DNA of 64,000 nt, taken from NCBI RefSeq assembly GCF_008711175.1, contig NZ_VWNF01000001.1, positions 62,001 to 126,000 of the forward strand, read 5' to 3'. This document shows, one piece after another, positions 62,704-64,000 of the stretch. Under the pieces are notes generated by a model. The model searched no databases. It saw only the letters and a program-made list of their open reading frames with translations, and was not told the DNA's origin. Each line of letters begins with the position of its first letter. Position 1 is the first letter of the stretch. The translations under genes were made by a program, and so were the position numbers. Source of the DNA: Nesterenkonia ebinurensis (lineage in GTDB: Bacteria > Actinomycetota > Actinomycetes > Actinomycetales > Micrococcaceae).

Positions 62704-64000
62704 ATGGCTGCTTCCACTGCCCTGCCCACTGCCCTGCTGACCGACCATTACGAACTCACCATGGTGCAAGCTGCTCTGCGCTCCGGGGCCGCGCACCGGC
62801 GGTGCACTTTTGAGGTCTTCGCCCGCAGGCTCCCGGCTGGACGCCGCTACGGGGTGGTGGCCGGCACCGGGCGGGTGCTCGAAGGGCTGGAGCAGTTCCG
62901 GTTCGGGCAGGCTGAGCTGGATTTCCTGGAGTCCCGGGGAATCGTCGACGACGCCGCCCTGGACTTCCTTGCCGGCTACCGGTTCTCCGGGGACATCGCC
63001 GGGTATGCCGAAGGTGAGGTGTACCTGCCGGGTTCCCCGGTGCTGCAGGTGACTGCTTCCTTCGCCGAGGCCTGCCTGCTGGAGACCTTTGTGCTCTCAG
63101 TGCTCAACCACGACTCCGCTGTGGCCTCGGCCGGCTCCCGGATGGTGATGGCCGCCGGTGGGCCCCCTGCTCTGGGCGGCCGGCCCTGCGTGGAGATGGG
63201 GTCCCGGCGCACCCAGGAGCGTTCTGCTACTGCAGCGGCGCGGGCGGCCGCAGTGGTGGGCTTCGCGGCCACCTCCAATCTGGAGGCCGGGCGCAGTTGG
63301 GGCATCCCCACCTTGGGCACCGCGGCCCATGCCTTCACACTGCTGCACGATTCTGAGGAGGAGGCCTTCGCCGCCCAGGTCGAGGCACTCGGACCGGGCA
63401 CCACTCTGCTGGTGGACACCTATGATGTCGAAGCCGCGGTGCGTAAGGCGGTACAGATCGCCGGGCGTGAGCTGGGCGCGGTGCGACTGGACTCCGGGGA
63501 CCTGGTGGAGCAGGCCTTCTGGGTGCGGAAACTGCTGGACTCCCTGGGCAACCGGGAGACTAAGATCATTGTCTCCTCTGATCTGGACGAGCACGCTATC
63601 GCCGGCCTGGCAGCAGCCCCTGTGAACTCCTACGGGGTGGGTACTCGACTGGTCACCGGCTCCGGAGCGCCCACCGCATCGATGGTCTACAAACTGGTGC
63701 AACGCGAAGATGACACAGGTGCACAGGTCTCCGTGGAAAAGGTCTCCCCGGGCAAGGCCAGCGCCGGGGGCGCCAAGCAGGCGCTGCGCAGCCTGGACGA
63801 TCACGGGAATGCCGAGGCTGAGATCATCGCGGCATCGGCTCCCGTGGCGGATGCCGGCTATATGGGGCGAACGCTGCTGGTGCCGCTGGTGGTCGGCGGG
63901 GAAGTCAAGCCCGGGTTCACCGGGGCCGATGGTGTGCAGCGTGCTGCACAGCGCCACCGGGACTCAGTGGCGGAACTGCCCGTGGACGCCCACCGCCTCT
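62704..64000 (+). CDS. pncB: nicotinate phosphoribosyltransferase, 3' end off the right edge
   Basis: NAD-salvage enzyme joining nicotinate and PRPP. 432 residues are visible, near full length: LLTDHYELTMVQAALRSG, catalytic-site EMGSRRTQERSA, TSNLEAGRSWGIPTLGTAAHAF, VDTYDV, RLDSGDLVEQAFWVRKLLD and SYGVGTRLV. The ATG at 62704 follows a leaderless -10. Divergent from clpS, as in Mycobacterium. The stop codon is beyond the window. Confidence 0.95.
   Translation, partial: MAASTALPTALLTDHYELTMVQAALRSGAAHRRCTFEVFARRLPAGRRYGVVAGTGRVLEGLEQFRFGQAELDFLESRGIVDDAALDFLAGYRFSGDIAGYAEGEVYLPGSPVLQVTASFAEACLLETFVLSVLNHDSAVASAGSRMVMAAGGPPALGGRPCVEMGSRRTQERSATAAARAAAVVGFAATSNLEAGRSWGIPTLGTAAHAFTLLHDSEEEAFAAQVEALGPGTTLLVDTYDVEAAVRKAVQIAGRELGAVRLDSGDLVEQAFWVRKLLDSLGNRETKIIVSSDLDEHAIAGLAAAPVNSYGVGTRLVTGSGAPTASMVYKLVQREDDTGAQVSVEKVSPGKASAGGAKQALRSLDDHGNAEAEIIAASAPVADAGYMGRTLLVPLVVGGEVKPGFTGADGVQRAAQRHRDSVAELPVDAHRL

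Overview
The window is high-GC actinobacterial DNA, most likely from a Micrococcaceae-type member of the Micrococcales (Nesterenkonia-like is my best guess, from gene order and protein style only). The evidence is mycothiol enzymes, a translational ileS T-box, the gcvH-garA-ftsR-nuclease-merR cluster, tandem clpP1P2-clpX with tig, a LpqY-SugABC type sugar importer, the rdgB-rph-MBL-DUF2017-clpS-pncB block, and many apparently leaderless promoters (TANNNT, 6-8 nt, then the start codon).

Layout. 1-3340: 3' truncated ileS (minus) with its T-box leader, and a divergent mgtC/sapB-like gene. 3390-23758: a 20-kb catabolic island bracketed by a perfect 114-bp direct repeat of the valS 3' coding end. 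The island encodes a self-contained protocatechuate route: MobA (3-hydroxybenzoate) and PobA (4-hydroxybenzoate) feed protocatechuate; PcaHG, PcaB, PcaC and PcaD open the ring and make beta-ketoadipate; PcaIJ and PcaF convert it to succinyl-CoA and acetyl-CoA. A CynX-like MFS carrier and a TauABC/SsuABC-type ABC importer probably bring substrates in, four IclR-family proteins regulate, and a wall-anchored esterase sits at the right end. Three promoters (importer operon, pcaFIJ, esterase) carry the same palindrome GCGAAC-N4-GTTCGC just after the -10, so they look like one repressor regulon. No integrase is present; the island has replaced the last residues of ValS, leaving the old 3' end stranded at 3354-3503.

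23594-37251: valS, an SDR oxidoreductase, an Rv2466c-like nitroreductase and mycothione reductase, a ParA-like ATPase, the garA/ftsR cluster, a two-component system (NarL type) and a divergent ABC-2 exporter. 37377-46472: sugar ABC importer, clpX, clpP2, clpP1, tig. 46561-48515: tRNA-Pro(TGG), tRNA-Lys(CTT), an unknown conserved-looking protein, a Bcp peroxiredoxin and tRNA-Leu(TAG). 48517-57434: family-5 solute-binding protein starting 1 nt after tRNA-Leu, mqo, an alpha/beta hydrolase, a small membrane protein, sbcC and sbcD. 57538-64000: a degenerate ADP-ribosylglycohydrolase-like gene, exonuclease-BRCT, rdgB, rph, MBL-fold protein, DUF2017, clpS, and pncB running off the right edge.

The observations I rate highest are the island with its valS tail exchange, the three-promoter operator set that links a surface esterase to aromatic-acid catabolism, and a 93-bp (31-codon) repeat family inserted in frame and in the same phase into three unrelated genes (sbcD, the 57.5-kb gene, the DUF2017 gene).
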